This document shows, piece by piece, positions 54,590 through 54,935 of a stretch of 54,935 nt of DNA. How positions within the stretch are numbered: the stretch's first letter is position 1; every line of letters begins with the position of its first letter. Under the pieces are notes generated by a model. It did no database searches. It was given only the letters and a program-made list of their open reading frames with translations, and was not told where the DNA came from. The position numbers were made by a program, and so were the translations under genes. The stretch comes from Paludibacter sp. 221 (GTDB taxonomy: Bacteria; Bacteroidota; Bacteroidia; Bacteroidales; Paludibacteraceae): positions 1-54,935 of the forward strand of contig NZ_QVMH01000007.1 in NCBI RefSeq assembly GCF_010501035.1, read 5' to 3'.

Positions 54590-54778
54590 ATGGAGAATTT
54601 AATCCCTACTATTTTAACTACTATTTTGGGGGCGTTTGGTGGCAAAAACCAAACGCCTGCCACTACCACTACGGTAGTAAAACAGGATAATACCGTTTTG
54701 TTTGTTATTCTCGGTGTTTTCGCTGTATTTATGATAGCTATTTTAATATTAACCACAAACGGCGGTAGACGTCGTTAA
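54590..54778 (+). CDS. Phage single-pass membrane miniprotein (62 aa)
   Basis: A 62-aa protein with a mildly hydrophobic N-terminal segment (NLIPTILTTILGAFGG), a Thr-rich linker, a strong membrane helix (residues about 36-55, VLFVILGVFAVFMIAILILT), and a basic end GGRRR. This is the layout of internal-membrane proteins of PM2-, PRD1- and FLiP-like phages, or of a small holin. It follows the capsid candidate by 13 bases. Confidence 0.65.
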   Translation: MENLIPTILTTILGAFGGKNQTPATTTTVVKQDNTVLFVILGVFAVFMIAILILTTNGGRRR

Positions 54779-54791
54779 AAACGAAAAAAAA

Positions 54792-54935
54792 ATGAATCGA
54801 AATTTTTCTTATACTCCTGCTTTTCAGCAGCAAAATACTTTGCCGTATGCTCCTGTACCCCAATATCAGAACGCGGGTTATCATAATTTTCAGCAGGGGC
54901 AAAGACAACGTAAGAAACGCTCTGGTTGTAGCGTA
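54792..54935 (+). CDS. Partial phage ORF, cut by window end
   Basis: ATG 54792 opens a frame still open at the edge (48 codons). It is Gln/Asn/Tyr/Pro-rich (YTPAFQQQNTLPYAPVPQYQ) with a basic segment GQRQRKKRSGC, a pattern of small virion or DNA-binding proteins. The start lies 13 bases after the miniprotein stop. Confidence 0.55.
   Translation, partial: MNRNFSYTPAFQQQNTLPYAPVPQYQNAGYHNFQQGQRQRKKRSGCSV

Larger units (their letters stand above)
50220..54935 (+). mobile_element. Putative dif-integrated ssDNA prophage (left part; runs off the window)
   Basis: Tightly packed, plus-strand only, mostly genes under 100 codons with many overlaps, T-rich coding strand and T-ending codons unlike the flanking genes, a HUH Rep, tandem repeats with terminator and promoter between two modules, and a capsid candidate with a small membrane protein. 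The left end is the dif-like site. The right junction, packaging or lysis genes and full size are outside the window. See separate findings for alternatives. Confidence 0.7.

Noticed and set aside
50209-54935. Microviridae (Alpavirinae-like) prophage, the usual dif-integrated phage of this phylum
   Set aside because: No VP1 of 500 or more residues and no VP2-like gene are seen; the 326-aa gene after Rep and the membrane miniprotein do not fit microvirus gene order. It stays possible only if VP1 lies beyond the window.
50209-54935. Filamentous (inovirus) prophage
   Set aside because: No Zot/pI ATPase or typical small coat protein with signal peptide in the visible part; a 326-aa soluble late protein is unlike inovirus coats.
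1-54935. CRISPR array, rRNA, IS element or toxin-antitoxin pair
   Set aside because: No spaced repeat array, rRNA segment, transposase frame or recognisable toxin-antitoxin pair was seen.

Overview
The window is AT-rich chromosomal DNA from a Bacteroidota bacterium, most likely order Bacteroidales; a Dysgonomonas-like genus is my guess, not proven. Evidence: many promoters carry the phylum-specific -7 box TAnnTTTG rather than an E. coli -10; there are lipoproteins with a Cys lipobox, BACON/LamG surface proteins, a carboxynorspermidine dehydrogenase for spermidine synthesis, a FeoA-FeoB fusion, and few Shine-Dalgarno sequences.

Layout. 0.2-8.8 kb: a GNAT-type acyltransferase and carboxynorspermidine dehydrogenase (minus strand); feoAB with a Cys-rich partner; tRNA-Thr(CGT); a YigZ-family protein; and pyrB-pyrI behind a leader that holds a short ORF ending inside an intrinsic terminator (a possible attenuator), followed by a lipase-like hydrolase. 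8.9-23.1 kb: an accessory envelope region. It holds a sigma-like regulator with a zf-HC2 anti-sigma partner, a TPR-membrane-HTH regulator, a tiny exported peptide, an MltC-like lytic transglycosylase operon with a Sel1/membrane protein, LPP20-like and DUF5683-like proteins and two tandem BACON/LamG lipoproteins, and two transglutaminase-like exported proteins. Three of the exported proteins share an N-terminal helical motif, which suggests one envelope system. 23.4-33.1 kb: tig, clpP, clpX; a GNAT-nadB-lipoprotein operon; a glycosyltransferase and a THUMP-like methyltransferase. 33.2-36.2 kb: two lipoproteins and a beta-barrel candidate. 36.3-36.5 kb: a fossil group II intron (domains V/VI). 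36.5-49.5 kb: infB-nusA-rimP, metY, maeB, a polyprenyl-phosphate sugar transferase, a Wzi-like outer-membrane protein and coaE; tsaB follows on the minus strand to 50.2 kb.

The most striking part is the right end. Just beyond tsaB, at 50209-50236, is a 28-bp sequence matching the XerC/XerD dif site. Everything from there to the window edge reads as a compact phage-like module on the plus strand: small unknown ORFs, a rolling-circle (HUH) replication initiator with a two-tyrosine motif, more small ORFs, 10-bp tandem repeats with a terminator and a new promoter, a 326-aa protein whose layout recalls the double jelly-roll capsid proteins of PM2 and FLiP, a single-pass membrane miniprotein and a truncated ORF. 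My reading is a dif-integrated single-stranded-DNA, probably membrane-containing (Finnlakeviridae/FLiP-like) prophage that continues past the window. HUH Rep plus dif is well supported; the capsid assignment is inference from sequence layout.
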